Origin: HLUCCA09 sp039822045
GTDB taxonomy: Bacteria > Pseudomonadota > Alphaproteobacteria > Rhodobacterales > Rhodobacteraceae
DNA: 64,000 nucleotides
Direction: 5' to 3'
NCBI GenBank assembly: GCA_039822045.1
Contig: JBCBMY010000003.1
Location: forward strand, 62,001 to 126,000
The translations under genes were made by a program, and so were the position numbers. Each line of letters opens with the position of its first letter. The first letter of the stretch is position 1. Of the stretch, positions 25,332-33,580 are shown piece by piece. Under the pieces are notes generated by a model. It saw nothing but the letters and a program-made list of their open reading frames with translations. It was not told where the DNA came from and did not search any database.

Positions 25332-25568
25332 ATGTCTGACCAGACTGATTTGTCCGAACTGAACGAGCCTCGTTTTTCCGAGGAAACGATTAAATGTGTG
25401 TGTGATAGCGCCCTGACCTTTGCGCTCGTGGCCGCGATTGCAGTTGCCGCACTGGTGATCGGCCCGCTCTTCGGGCTGCCTGCACCCACGGCGCTATGCA
25501 TCGGTTCTGCCCTCGTGATTGCGATCGGTGTGATTGCACTCGCCCGACCGGATATGCCCGAGGAGTGA
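25332..25568 (+). CDS. small two-helix membrane protein of unknown function
   Basis: 78 residues from ATG 25332 with GGGAG upstream. A polar N-terminus with a CVC motif (about residue 22) precedes two hydrophobic helices (about 27-45 and 50-68) and an acidic tail. It is on the opposite strand to the liv genes and interrupts them. The next small membrane protein starts three bases after its stop, so the pair form a unit. No family recognised. Confidence 0.6.
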   Translation: MSDQTDLSELNEPRFSEETIKCVCDSALTFALVAAIAVAALVIGPLFGLPAPTALCIGSALVIAIGVIALARPDMPEE

Positions 25569-25571
25569 TGC

Positions 25572-25877
25572 GTGACCGACGAACGCTTCGGCGGCGATGA
25601 CAACGAGGCGGCCCGCCTCTCAGCCTTGCGCGCCATGACAGCGCGCGAAGCGGATCGTTTTCCCGAACGCTCGGACACGCCTAGCCCTGCACCGGGAGCA
25701 CTTTCGAGCGTATTGTCGGTCCTGCTTCGGCCCTTGCTCATCGTCTTTTGGATCGCGCTCTTCGCTGTCGTGGCGATCGCGCTTGCCCTCGACATTTCGT
25801 TCAAGTCGGCCCTTCTGGTCGCCGGCTTTATGGCCATCGTCATCCTTGTGATCGCCGCAGTCAGTCGAGACATCTGA
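25572..25877 (+). CDS. small two-helix membrane protein of unknown function
   Basis: 101 residues from GTG 25572 with a good GAGGAG site. A 45-residue polar, charged N-terminus is followed by two hydrophobic helices (about 50-70 and 75-97). It is paired with the preceding small membrane protein and convergent with livH, whose stop is six bases beyond. No family recognised. Confidence 0.6.
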   Translation: MTDERFGGDDNEAARLSALRAMTAREADRFPERSDTPSPAPGALSSVLSVLLRPLLIVFWIALFAVVAIALALDISFKSALLVAGFMAIVILVIAAVSRDI

Positions 25878-25883
25878 GATACC

Positions 25884-26843
25884 TCACACCCGCTCAATGA
25901 TCTTCTCCCCGAAGAGTCCCTGGGGGCGGAAGAGCAGCACGATCAGCGCCAGCACAAAGGCGAACCATGTCTCGGTGTTGCCGCCCAGAAGCGGCTGACC
26001 CCAGTAAACCTCGAAGAGCTTCTCCAAGACCCCGATCATGAGCCCGCCGATGATGGCGCCGGTGATGCTCTCAAGACCGCCCAGCATCAGGACCGGCAGC
26101 GCCTTGTAGGCGATGATCTCGAGCGCGAAGGACACGCCCGCCCGGCTGCCCCAGGCGATGCCGGTCACCAGAGCGATGATCCCCGCGATGAACCACACGA
26201 GCACCCAGATCGTCTGCAGCGAGATGCCCACGCTCAGGGCCGCCTGGTGATCGTCGCCCAGGGCCCGCACCGCGCGCCCCATCCGCGTGTAGTTGAGAAA
26301 CACAAGCAGCCCCACGACCAACAGCCCCGCGACGATCACCGCCGTGATGTCGATATGCTGCAGGATCAAGAGGCCGCCCCATGGCTCCAGCACCACGTCG
26401 CCCGTGGGGATCCCGAGCTCCGACGTGATCATCTGCTTGTTTTCGCCGCCAAAAATGGTCTCGCCGAAGCCGATGAGGAACAGAGTGATCCCGATGGTGG
26501 CCATGAAGAGAATGATGTCGGGCTGGCCGACGAGGGGCCGCAGCACCACCCGCTCTACGCAGACGGCCAGGACGAACATCACGACGAGCGTCAGCGCCAG
26601 CGAGATCCAGGCCGGCACCCCCATCTCATGGAGGCCAACGAGGGTCAGCGCGGCGAACACCACCATGATGCCCTGGGCAAAGTTGAAGATCCGGGATGAC
26701 CGGAAGATCAGGACGAACCCCAGCGCAATCAGCGCATAGAGCACCCCAGAGACGAGCCCCTCCCACACGACCTGCAGGAAGAAGTCCGGTGCCGCGACCA
26801 TGTCGGCCCAGGGCGTGATGAAGATGTTTGTCAGAAGATCCAT
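25884..26843 (-). CDS. livH: branched-chain-type ABC transporter permease LivH
   Basis: 319 residues, about eight membrane helices, with the LivH-type motifs GLVSGVLYALIALGFVLIF near 30, RALGDDHQAALSVGI, and GGLESITGAIIGG. It pairs with LivM to form the membrane channel. Its start lies 13 bases inside the end of an unrecognised secreted-protein gene. Two opposite-strand genes separate it from livM, which is unusual for this operon. Confidence 0.92.
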   Translation of the reverse strand: MDLLTNIFITPWADMVAAPDFFLQVVWEGLVSGVLYALIALGFVLIFRSSRIFNFAQGIMVVFAALTLVGLHEMGVPAWISLALTLVVMFVLAVCVERVVLRPLVGQPDIILFMATIGITLFLIGFGETIFGGENKQMITSELGIPTGDVVLEPWGGLLILQHIDITAVIVAGLLVVGLLVFLNYTRMGRAVRALGDDHQAALSVGISLQTIWVLVWFIAGIIALVTGIAWGSRAGVSFALEIIAYKALPVLMLGGLESITGAIIGGLMIGVLEKLFEVYWGQPLLGGNTETWFAFVLALIVLLFRPQGLFGEKIIERV

Positions 26844-27532
26844 GCGGCGCTCCCGGCGGTGCGTGCGGGAGCGAGGGCCAGCCCTCGCGCTCCCGGAGTT
26901 TTGTCGTCAAGATGATGAGAAGCGAAGCCCGCTTCGCATTCGAGTTCGACGGGTCCGCAGACTTCTCCCAGTGCTCTTGTCTGACGATTGGGCGGGTGGG
27001 TGTCCCATATCTGCGAAGACAACGACTCCGTTTGCAGCATGATGTGCGGTAGCACCTCTCCTGGCAGATAATGGTTGTGGATGTTGGGAAACGCGGTCAC
27101 CGAAAGCCCAAGGTGGCTCGACCGAAACAGCGGATGATCGTCAAGAAAAGGCTCTTCCACAAAACCCTTGAACAGAAGAGCCTCCTTCAGGATGTCTAGG
27201 ACCGCAGGGCCGTGGTCAGGGAGCTCGTGGTCGACGGCAATGGAGCAGATGTCCTGGTGATCCTCCTTGACGTCGAGGAAGCTTACGAAGACCTCGTACG
27301 CGCCGACCACACTGGTGACGCGATGGGCCGTCGCATCGGAGATCAAGCGCGGTGGCTGAGGAATGCCGGGTGCCACAGACAGAATGTCGGCGCCGCTCAG
27401 GACCTGCATGCACGCTTCGATTCGTTCCGCAAGCGGGGCGACCTGCAAAGAGGCGGGCTCGGCTCTGGCTTGGATTGGCATCGCGCCTATCCCAACTGAA
27501 AGCAATGCGCCGATCAGGACGGCCCTACTCAT
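26831..27532 (-). CDS. secreted protein of unknown function in the liv cluster
   Basis: 233 residues with a signal peptide (about 1-24, ending ARA). Body contains a Cys in EACMQVL and further ones in QDICSI and the CGPVELECEAG segment. The last 40 residues, past CGPVELECEAG, look less well composed and overlap the livH start by 13 bases, so the C-terminus may be a run-on. Its start overlaps the livG stop by eight bases. Base composition looks lower in GC than livG and livH. I do not recognise a family; it may be an insertion. Confidence 0.55.
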   Translation of the reverse strand: MSRAVLIGALLSVGIGAMPIQARAEPASLQVAPLAERIEACMQVLSGADILSVAPGIPQPPRLISDATAHRVTSVVGAYEVFVSFLDVKEDHQDICSIAVDHELPDHGPAVLDILKEALLFKGFVEEPFLDDHPLFRSSHLGLSVTAFPNIHNHYLPGEVLPHIMLQTESLSSQIWDTHPPNRQTRALGEVCGPVELECEAGFASHHLDDKTPGARGLALAPARTAGSAAWIF

Positions 27533-28337
27533 GCGGCACCCCCAGATAGGCGTCGATGACGGCCTGGTCGCGGCGGACCTCGTCGGGGACGCCGTCGCCG
27601 ATCTTCTTGCCGTAATCCATCACGACGACGCGGTCGGAGAGGTCCATCACCACACCCATATCGTGCTCGATCAGGCAGATCGTGGTGCCGAACTCGTCGT
27701 TCACGTCGAGGATGAAGCGGGACATGTCCTCTTTCTCCTCCACGTTCATGCCCGCCATGGGCTCGTCGAGAAGGAGGAGCTTGGGTTCGGCGGCGAGCGC
27801 CCGCGCAAGCTCCACCCGTTTCTTGAGGCCATAGGGCAGGCGGCCGACGGGGGTCTTGCGGATATTCTGGATCTCGAGGAAGTCGATCACCTCCTCGACC
27901 TTCTGCCGGTTCTCCACCTCCTCCCGCTCGGCCCGGCCCCACCAGATCGCCTGATCTAGGACGGAGACATTCATATGGGTGAGCCGCCCGGTCATGACGT
28001 TGTCGAGCACTGTCATGCCTTCGAAGAGGGCGATGTTCTGGAAGGTGCGGGCGACGCCCTGGCGCGCGACCTCGTAGGGCTTCATCGGCGGGCGCTTGGC
28101 ACCGCGGAACCAGACCTCCCCTTCTTGGGGGGTATAGAACCCGGAGATGACGTTGAGCATCGAGGATTTGCCCGCGCCATTCGGCCCGATGATCGCCCGG
28201 ATTTCGCCCTCTCGAATGTCGAACGAGATATCCTTGATCGCGGTGACGCCGCCGAAGCGGAGCGTGATGTTCTTCATCTCCATGACGGTGCCACCGATGG
28301 TGCGTCCGTCCGGCGTGGTGATGGTCGCGTCCTTCAT
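27525..28337 (-). CDS. livG: branched-chain-type ABC transporter ATPase LivG
   Basis: 270 residues. Walker A GPNGAGKS (51-58), signature region LPYGLKKRVELARAL and Walker B LLLLDEPMAGM. Second ATPase of the transporter. Its stop is overlapped by the start of a secreted-protein gene. The signature is LPYGLKK rather than LSGGQ, normal for LivG. It is encoded downstream of the acyl-CoA synthetase, as in many Rhodobacterales, but here with two inserted genes in between. Confidence 0.93.
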   Translation of the reverse strand: MKDATITTPDGRTIGGTVMEMKNITLRFGGVTAIKDISFDIREGEIRAIIGPNGAGKSSMLNVISGFYTPQEGEVWFRGAKRPPMKPYEVARQGVARTFQNIALFEGMTVLDNVMTGRLTHMNVSVLDQAIWWGRAEREEVENRQKVEEVIDFLEIQNIRKTPVGRLPYGLKKRVELARALAAEPKLLLLDEPMAGMNVEEKEDMSRFILDVNDEFGTTICLIEHDMGVVMDLSDRVVVMDYGKKIGDGVPDEVRRDQAVIDAYLGVPHE

Positions 28338-28476
28338 GCCGCGCCTCCGCGCTGCTCAATGGCCAGGCGATCCGATAGGGCAGCCCGAAGAACGGAGGAC
28401 TGGACCGTTGCTTTTCCGCGTGAGCGGCTCCGCGGGTCGCTTTCGTTAGGGGCCGCATGAAGAGGGTCGATCTTGG

Positions 28477-28974
28477 TCATTCGTCACCTGCCAAGGGGCG
28501 GCATCCGGGGGCGTTCAGCACGCTTGTTGCCGCCTCGATGCGGCGCTTGAACATCTCTTCATGGTCGACGTGGGACGTGGGGGTGAAGCCCCGCTCGAAA
28601 TAGGCGCTGCGTTCCTCGAAGAGGCGCCCGAGGCAGAACTCGGCGCCCATTCCAAAAGTCGGGACCATGCTCACCCATTCGGTGCTGCGCCCCTCCGATC
28701 CGACGATGGTCAGCGAAGAGGACGGGCACCCCTGCAGTTCGTCCTGAACCTTCAGGACGCCATCCCGCGCGCGTGCGAGATAGGTCGCCAGGGCCTCATC
28801 CTCGCCCAGAGCTGCGGCTGCGACGGCGCATTCCACGGAATGAGTGATCCGGTCGACAAGCGCGGATGTCGTCTCATCGACGGCGTATGCAGATCCGGAT
28901 CCGATGAGGACAAGCAGCGCTCCCACCGGTGGACTGAAGCGTGCCGGAGGGCGTCGAACCGAGGCGGGCGTCAT
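28477..28974 (-). CDS. secreted protein of unknown function
   Basis: 165 residues from ATG 28974 with GGAG upstream. A signal peptide or N-terminal anchor (about 12-30, ending SAYA) is followed by a small helical domain with cysteines (VECAVAA, QGCPSSS, EFCLGRL, PGCRPL), perhaps two disulphides. I do not recognise it. Overlapping longer starts run into the methyltransferase gene region and look non-coding. It sits between livG and the methyltransferase. Confidence 0.55.
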   Translation of the reverse strand: MTPASVRRPPARFSPPVGALLVLIGSGSAYAVDETTSALVDRITHSVECAVAAAALGEDEALATYLARARDGVLKVQDELQGCPSSSLTIVGSEGRSTEWVSMVPTFGMGAEFCLGRLFEERSAYFERGFTPTSHVDHEEMFKRRIEAATSVLNAPGCRPLAGDE

Positions 28975-29161
28975 TTGCAGGCTCCGGGCATCACGACCAC
29001 CGTCAGTATCCCGCAACATAGGGCGGGTTGTGCGGCGCCGGGCACCTCGATCCCGAGGCCGCATCGGGCCTGTCCGCCCTCGGCCGAGCCGAGGAAACCC
29101 AACGGGAGGCCTTTGGCTGGCACGGCGGCGGGCACGACACGCAGCGAGGCAATGGGGGCGC

Positions 29162-30109
29162 CTAGTCCGACGGCTTTTCGGCGATCCATGCGATGGCCCC
29201 GGCGATCCGCGCATGCTGGTCGTAAAGATCCTGCGCGCTGGGCCAACGGCGGAGCCGGAGGCCGTGTTTGACCCGTGCGGGCGCCATGTAGAACGCGGTC
29301 ATCGCCTTCCCGAGAATCCGCAGGGCACGCGTCGCCGGATTGCCCATAGCCAACAGGGCGTAGTAGCCGGGCCACGCAATCTCGGGCCAGATGTGGCGTG
29401 GCACGAGGCCCGCCGAGGCAAGCATCCGGTAGACCCCGTTGGGCGACATGTGGGCATAGCTCTCGTCGTGCCAGGGCTCCATGAACGACATCGAGCCGAG
29501 GTGCAGCCCGCACGGCTTTAGCACGCGCGCGGCTTCGGAGGCCGCCACATGCGGCAGCGCCAGATGCTCGTAGACCGCCGAAGCGTAAACGACATCGACC
29601 GAGGCATCGGCCAGCGGCAGGGCATGCGCATCGCAGAGCAGATCCGCCCCGCCATAGGATTGCAGGTGGCCGTGAACCCGGCTGAGCGACACATCGGTGC
29701 CGACATAGCCCAGGCCGCGCGCCGTGGCCCAGTCGCGCAGCTGCGCCCCGCCGCACCCGGTCTCGAGGATCAGGGCACCGGGCGCCAGCGTCTCGAGCTC
29801 CGCCTTGTGCGCCCTGTCGAAATGATAGACGCCCGATCCACGCTGCCCGTGCTCGGCAGGAAAGCGAAACACCGCATCCCGCGGGATGGCGCCGGGATCG
29901 GTCGCCGTGGCTGGCAGCGCGACGGAATAAGTGAGCGCGCGGTTGGGAAATGCCGAGGGCCGGCCCTGCTCCTGAGCATAGACCCTGTCGCAAGACGGGC
30001 AGCGGGTCAGCGCCGGCAGCGGGGCGCCGCACTCCACGCAGGCATATTGCGGCGAGCTGACCGCTGCTCCGTCCATGGCGCGAAGGTCCTTTGCGGGGGG
30101 CTTTGGCAC
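29162..30109 (-). CDS. class I SAM-dependent methyltransferase with N-terminal zinc ribbon
   Basis: 315 residues (ATG 30076 is an alternative start). A zinc ribbon with Cys24, Cys27, Cys37 and Cys40 is followed by a methyltransferase fold: motif I ILETGCGGAQ, motif II region VGTDVS, DVVYASAVYEHL and a C-terminal helical part. Ribbon plus methyltransferase resembles enzymes acting on lipids, sugars or small molecules. The substrate is unknown. It lies between the secreted protein and the acyl-CoA synthetase, same strand. Confidence 0.8.
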   Translation of the reverse strand: MPKPPAKDLRAMDGAAVSSPQYACVECGAPLPALTRCPSCDRVYAQEQGRPSAFPNRALTYSVALPATATDPGAIPRDAVFRFPAEHGQRGSGVYHFDRAHKAELETLAPGALILETGCGGAQLRDWATARGLGYVGTDVSLSRVHGHLQSYGGADLLCDAHALPLADASVDVVYASAVYEHLALPHVAASEAARVLKPCGLHLGSMSFMEPWHDESYAHMSPNGVYRMLASAGLVPRHIWPEIAWPGYYALLAMGNPATRALRILGKAMTAFYMAPARVKHGLRLRRWPSAQDLYDQHARIAGAIAWIAEKPSD

Positions 30110-30193
30110 GCACGCTAATCGCGCCGCCAGGGGCGTGCAAGCCGCGGGGCATCGGGCGTTCGGAGCGAGGTGAGCGTGCGCGCGGCGCCCCGC

Positions 30194-32158
30194 TCATTCC
30201 GCGGCCACCTTGGCTGACGCGACCGGGGCCACGGCGGCGTCGCGGATCTCGAGCGTGGCCTTGATCGAGCCCTTGCGGCCATCCTCGTAGGTGACTTCGG
30301 TTTCGGTCGAGACCTCGGTTGCGCCGCTATAGAGTGCGCCGATCAGGTCGCCGTACTTTTCTTCAATGATCCGCCGGCGGACCTTGCGGGTGCGGGTCAA
30401 CTCGCCGTCGTCGGCATCGAGCTCCTTGTGGAGAACGAGGAAGCGGTGGATCTGGCAGCCCGAAAGCATCTCGTCTTCGGCAAGGCTTCGGTTCACCTCT
30501 TCCACGTGGCCCTGGATGCTCTCTAGGACCTGCGGATGACCGGCAAGTTCCTGATAGCTGGCATAGGCGATGTTGTTGCGCTCCGCCCAGTTGCCGACGG
30601 CCGTCAGATCGATGTTGATGAACGCCCCGACCATCTCGCGCCCGGCGCCGAACACCACGGCCTCCAGGATATCGGGATAAAACTTCAGCTTGTTCTCGAC
30701 GTACTTGGGAGCAAAGAGCGCGCCATCGGCCATTTTGCCCACATCCTTGGCCCGGTCGATGATGCGCAGATGCCCGGTTTCGGGCTCGATGAAGCCGGCA
30801 TCGCCCGTGGCGACCCAGCCCTCGGCATCCTTGGTCGAGGCGGTGCTTTCGGGGTTCTTGTAATACTCGCTGAAGACGCCGGGCGAGCGATAGAACACCT
30901 CGCCCGTCTCGCCGATTTTCAGCTCGACGCCAGGAGACGGCACGCCCACCGTGTCGGCCCGCACCTCGTTGTCGGGCTGCTGGGTGATGAAGACCGATGC
31001 TTCGGTCTGGCCGTAGAGCTGCTTGAGATTGATCCCGAGCGCGCGCCAGAAATCGAAGATCTCGGGCCCGATCGCCTCGCCGGCGGTATAGGCGATGCGC
31101 ACGTTCGACATGCCCGCACGGTTGCGGACCGGGCCGAAGACCAGCGCCTGCCCGAGGCCGTACATCAGCCGGTCTGTGAGGGCGACGGGCTTGCCGTCGA
31201 GGATGTCGGGGCCCACGCGACGGCCAAGCCCAAGGAAGGCATGGAAGAGCCACCGCTTCAGCCGCCCCGCATCCTCCATGCGGATCAGCAGGGCCGTGAT
31301 CCGCTCCTCGAAATAGCGCGGCGGGGCAAAGAAGTACGACGGCCCGATCTCGTGGAGGTTTTCATACATCGTCTCGGGCCGCTCGGGACAGTTGATGCAG
31401 AAGCCCGCCCAATAGGCCTGGCCCACGGCGAAGATGAAGTCGCCCACCCAGGCCATCGGCAAATAGCACAGGATCTCGTCACCCTGGCGCAGCCCGTCGA
31501 ACTCGCAGGAATTCTTGGAGGTCTCGATGATCGCCCGGTTCGTCAGCACGACGCCCTTAGGCCGCCCGGTGGTGCCCGAGGTGTAGAGCATCACGCAGGT
31601 GCTGTCGGGCGTGAGCTCTCCGATCCGTGTGGCAAGCTCGCTCTCGAACCGCTCGTGCGCCGCGTGGCCCTCGGCCACCGCATCGCCCAGGGCATGAAGG
31701 CGGGAATGGTCGTATTTCCGCATGCCGCGCGGATCCAGGTAGAGGATATGGCGGATATTCGGCAGGCCCTCCTGCACCTCGAGGACCTTGTCGACCTGCT
31801 CCTGGTCACCGACCACGACGAAGACGGCGCCGCAATGCTCGAGCACATAGGCGATCTCTTCGGCCACCGAGTCTTGATAAACCGGCACCGGTATGGCGCC
31901 GCACATCTGCGCGGCCACCATCGACCAGTAGAGCGCAGGGCGGTTGCGGCCGATGATGGCGACGTGCTCGCCGCGCTCAAGCCCCAGCGCGAGAAAGCCC
32001 GAGGCCATCGCCTTGATCTCGGTCTCTGCCTCGGCCCAGGTCCAGCTTTGCCAGATCCCGAATTCCTTTTCACGAAACGCGGGTGCATCGCCGAACGCCG
32101 CTGCGTTGCGGGCCAAAAGCGCTGGAATGGAAACAGGGTCGCCCCCAGGCGTCGCCAT
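30194..32158 (-). CDS. AMP-forming acyl-CoA synthetase (COG1022 type)
   Basis: 654 residues from ATG 32158 with GGAGGAG. Adenylation motifs: YTSGTTGRPKGVVLTNRA, YGQTEAS, TGDAGFIEPETGHLRIIDRAKD. It has the long form of long-chain acyl-CoA synthetases (AACS/ACSBG-like). It activates a carboxylic acid to its CoA ester using ATP. First gene of the unit leading to livG, so uptake and CoA activation of the same acid are a reasonable inference. A sigma70-like promoter (32229-32257) and a palindrome (32263-32278) precede it. Confidence 0.9.
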   Translation of the reverse strand: MATPGGDPVSIPALLARNAAAFGDAPAFREKEFGIWQSWTWAEAETEIKAMASGFLALGLERGEHVAIIGRNRPALYWSMVAAQMCGAIPVPVYQDSVAEEIAYVLEHCGAVFVVVGDQEQVDKVLEVQEGLPNIRHILYLDPRGMRKYDHSRLHALGDAVAEGHAAHERFESELATRIGELTPDSTCVMLYTSGTTGRPKGVVLTNRAIIETSKNSCEFDGLRQGDEILCYLPMAWVGDFIFAVGQAYWAGFCINCPERPETMYENLHEIGPSYFFAPPRYFEERITALLIRMEDAGRLKRWLFHAFLGLGRRVGPDILDGKPVALTDRLMYGLGQALVFGPVRNRAGMSNVRIAYTAGEAIGPEIFDFWRALGINLKQLYGQTEASVFITQQPDNEVRADTVGVPSPGVELKIGETGEVFYRSPGVFSEYYKNPESTASTKDAEGWVATGDAGFIEPETGHLRIIDRAKDVGKMADGALFAPKYVENKLKFYPDILEAVVFGAGREMVGAFINIDLTAVGNWAERNNIAYASYQELAGHPQVLESIQGHVEEVNRSLAEDEMLSGCQIHRFLVLHKELDADDGELTRTRKVRRRIIEEKYGDLIGALYSGATEVSTETEVTYEDGRKGSIKATLEIRDAAVAPVASAKVAAE

Positions 32159-32228
32159 GCGAACACTCTCCTCCCGTTGGGGTGCGCAGACCGGTGCGCC
32201 CCGGTGGCCGTTGTCGGCTCTCACCGCG

Positions 32229-32257
32229 ATTAAGCCCTTGTGAGCCCGGTTCGTCAA
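32229..32257 (-). promoter_or_regulatory. sigma70-like promoter for the acyl-CoA synthetase/liv unit
   Basis: On the minus strand TTGACG (32257-32252), 17 bases, CTTAAT (32234-32229). Five of six and four of six consensus matches with ideal spacing, about 70 bases ahead of the synthetase start. Confidence 0.5.
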
Positions 32258-32262
32258 CGTTT

Positions 32263-32278
32263 TTGAACGAGCGTTCAA
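32263..32278. promoter_or_regulatory. palindromic operator, TetR-type
   Basis: TTGAACGAGCGTTCAA: perfect 7-bp arms around a 2-bp centre, five bases upstream of the -35 element. The size and the TTGAACG/CGTTCAA arms fit TetR-family operators. The regulator is not in the window. Confidence 0.6.
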
Positions 32279-32498
32279 TAACCAGCGGCGACCGGGTCCT
32301 TGCGCGGCAGGGTCGCCCGGGCCAAGCTTCGGTCATGGTCCCGTTGGCGCTTCTTTTCTACGCAGCCGTTTGCGCACGCCTTGGGCGTTTTGTTTCGGAG
32401 ATTCTGGCCGAGCCTTGGCGGTCGGCGATTGGCGCAGGTGCGGGCCTTGCAGCCGCCCCGGCATGTCCGGTCCCACGCTCGCATGTGGCGGCGGGCGC

Positions 32499-33572
32499 AT
32501 GACGCATCTTTGGCTCAGAGCCGAAGAGCGGCCCAACGAGCGCCGGGTGGCTCTGATGCCGGGTGGCGTGGCGGATCTGCGCGCGGTGGGGCTGCGGGTG
32601 ACCGTGGAAGACAGCGCCGAGCGGGTCGTGCCAATAGGCGACTTCGCGGCGGCGGGAGCAGACGTCGCGGCGCGAGGCAGCTGGCGCGGGGCGCCATCCG
32701 AGGCGATCGTGCTCGGGCTGAAGGAGTTGCCGGACGATGGAACGCCACTGACCCATCGGCACATCATGTTTGGCCACGCCTACAAGGGGCAACCGGCCGG
32801 CCAACGCCTGCTTGCGCAGTTCGTGGAGGGGGGCGGAACGCTTCTGGACCTCGAATATCTGACCGATCCCGACGGCCGCAGGCTCGCTGCGTTTGGGCAC
32901 TGGGCGGGGTATACCGGCGCGGGCGTGTCACTCCTGGCCTGGGTGGCACAGGCGCGCGGCGAGATCTGCCCGCCCGTCGACGTTTGGTCGGCCGAGCAGG
33001 CGTTGCTTGCGGATGCGCAAGAGGCGATGATCCGCCTCGGCACGGCCCGCCCCCGGCCCCGCGTGCTGATCGTGGGCGCGAAGGGGCGCGTCGGCGGCGG
33101 TGCCTCGGCGTTCTGCCGGCATCTTGGACTCGATCAAACGCTATGGGACGTGGCGGAAACCGCCCATGGCGGCCCGTTCCCAGAGGTGCTGGCCCACGAC
33201 ATCTTTCTCAACTGTATCCTTGCGGCGCCCGGGGCGCCGGTCTTCGTTCCCGCGGCGGCCAAGGCGGCACAGCGCACCCTGCGCGTCATCGGCGACATCG
33301 CCTGCGACCCGACCTCGGAATTCTCGCCCATCAAGGTGTACGACGCGGTGACCGACTGGGCATCGCCCGCACGCCGAGTGGCCGACGCGCCGCCGCTCGA
33401 CGTGATGGCGATCGACAATCTGCCGTCGCTCCTGCCCGCCGAGAGCTCCGCCGATTTTGCGCAACAGCTTCTGCCCCTACTAGCCGAGCTGCCTGCTTGG
33501 GAAGCGGCGCCCGACGCCCCGGGCCCATGGGCCCGCGCGGCGGCCACGTTCGCCCGGCATACGGGTGCCTAG
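32499..33572 (+). CDS. saccharopine dehydrogenase, lysine-forming (Lys1-like)
   Basis: 357 residues from ATG 32499. Closely follows yeast Lys1: LRAEERPNERRVALMPGGV, GLKELPDDGTPLTHRHIMFGHAYKGQ (Lys and His of the active site), LLDLEYL, GHWAGYTGAG, VLIVGAKGRVGGGA Rossmann motif, GGPFPE and IDNLPSLLP. It interconverts saccharopine with lysine and 2-oxoglutarate, NAD-linked. The next gene, eight bases on, is a second saccharopine-dehydrogenase-like enzyme. Together they suggest lysine breakdown to 2-aminoadipate semialdehyde in this bacterium. Confidence 0.88.
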   Translation: MTHLWLRAEERPNERRVALMPGGVADLRAVGLRVTVEDSAERVVPIGDFAAAGADVAARGSWRGAPSEAIVLGLKELPDDGTPLTHRHIMFGHAYKGQPAGQRLLAQFVEGGGTLLDLEYLTDPDGRRLAAFGHWAGYTGAGVSLLAWVAQARGEICPPVDVWSAEQALLADAQEAMIRLGTARPRPRVLIVGAKGRVGGGASAFCRHLGLDQTLWDVAETAHGGPFPEVLAHDIFLNCILAAPGAPVFVPAAAKAAQRTLRVIGDIACDPTSEFSPIKVYDAVTDWASPARRVADAPPLDVMAIDNLPSLLPAESSADFAQQLLPLLAELPAWEAAPDAPGPWARAAATFARHTGA

Positions 33573-33580
33573 GTGGCGCG

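Larger units (their letters stand above)
32159..32498. other. 340-bp divergent regulatory region
   Basis: Lies between the acyl-CoA synthetase (leftward) and the saccharopine dehydrogenase gene (rightward). It contains the sigma70-like promoter and palindrome listed separately in its left third; the right part is GC-rich and I see no clear promoter for the rightward genes. Confidence 0.5.

Noticed and set aside
26700..26843. Frameshift joining the secreted protein at 26831 to livH
   Set aside because: livH is complete with its own ATG and the two proteins are unrelated; a short overlap is the simpler reading.
32300..33580. Upstream extension of the Lys9-like gene across the whole Lys1-like gene
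   Set aside because: The extension would cover a well-conserved gene in another frame; GTG 33581 gives the expected size.
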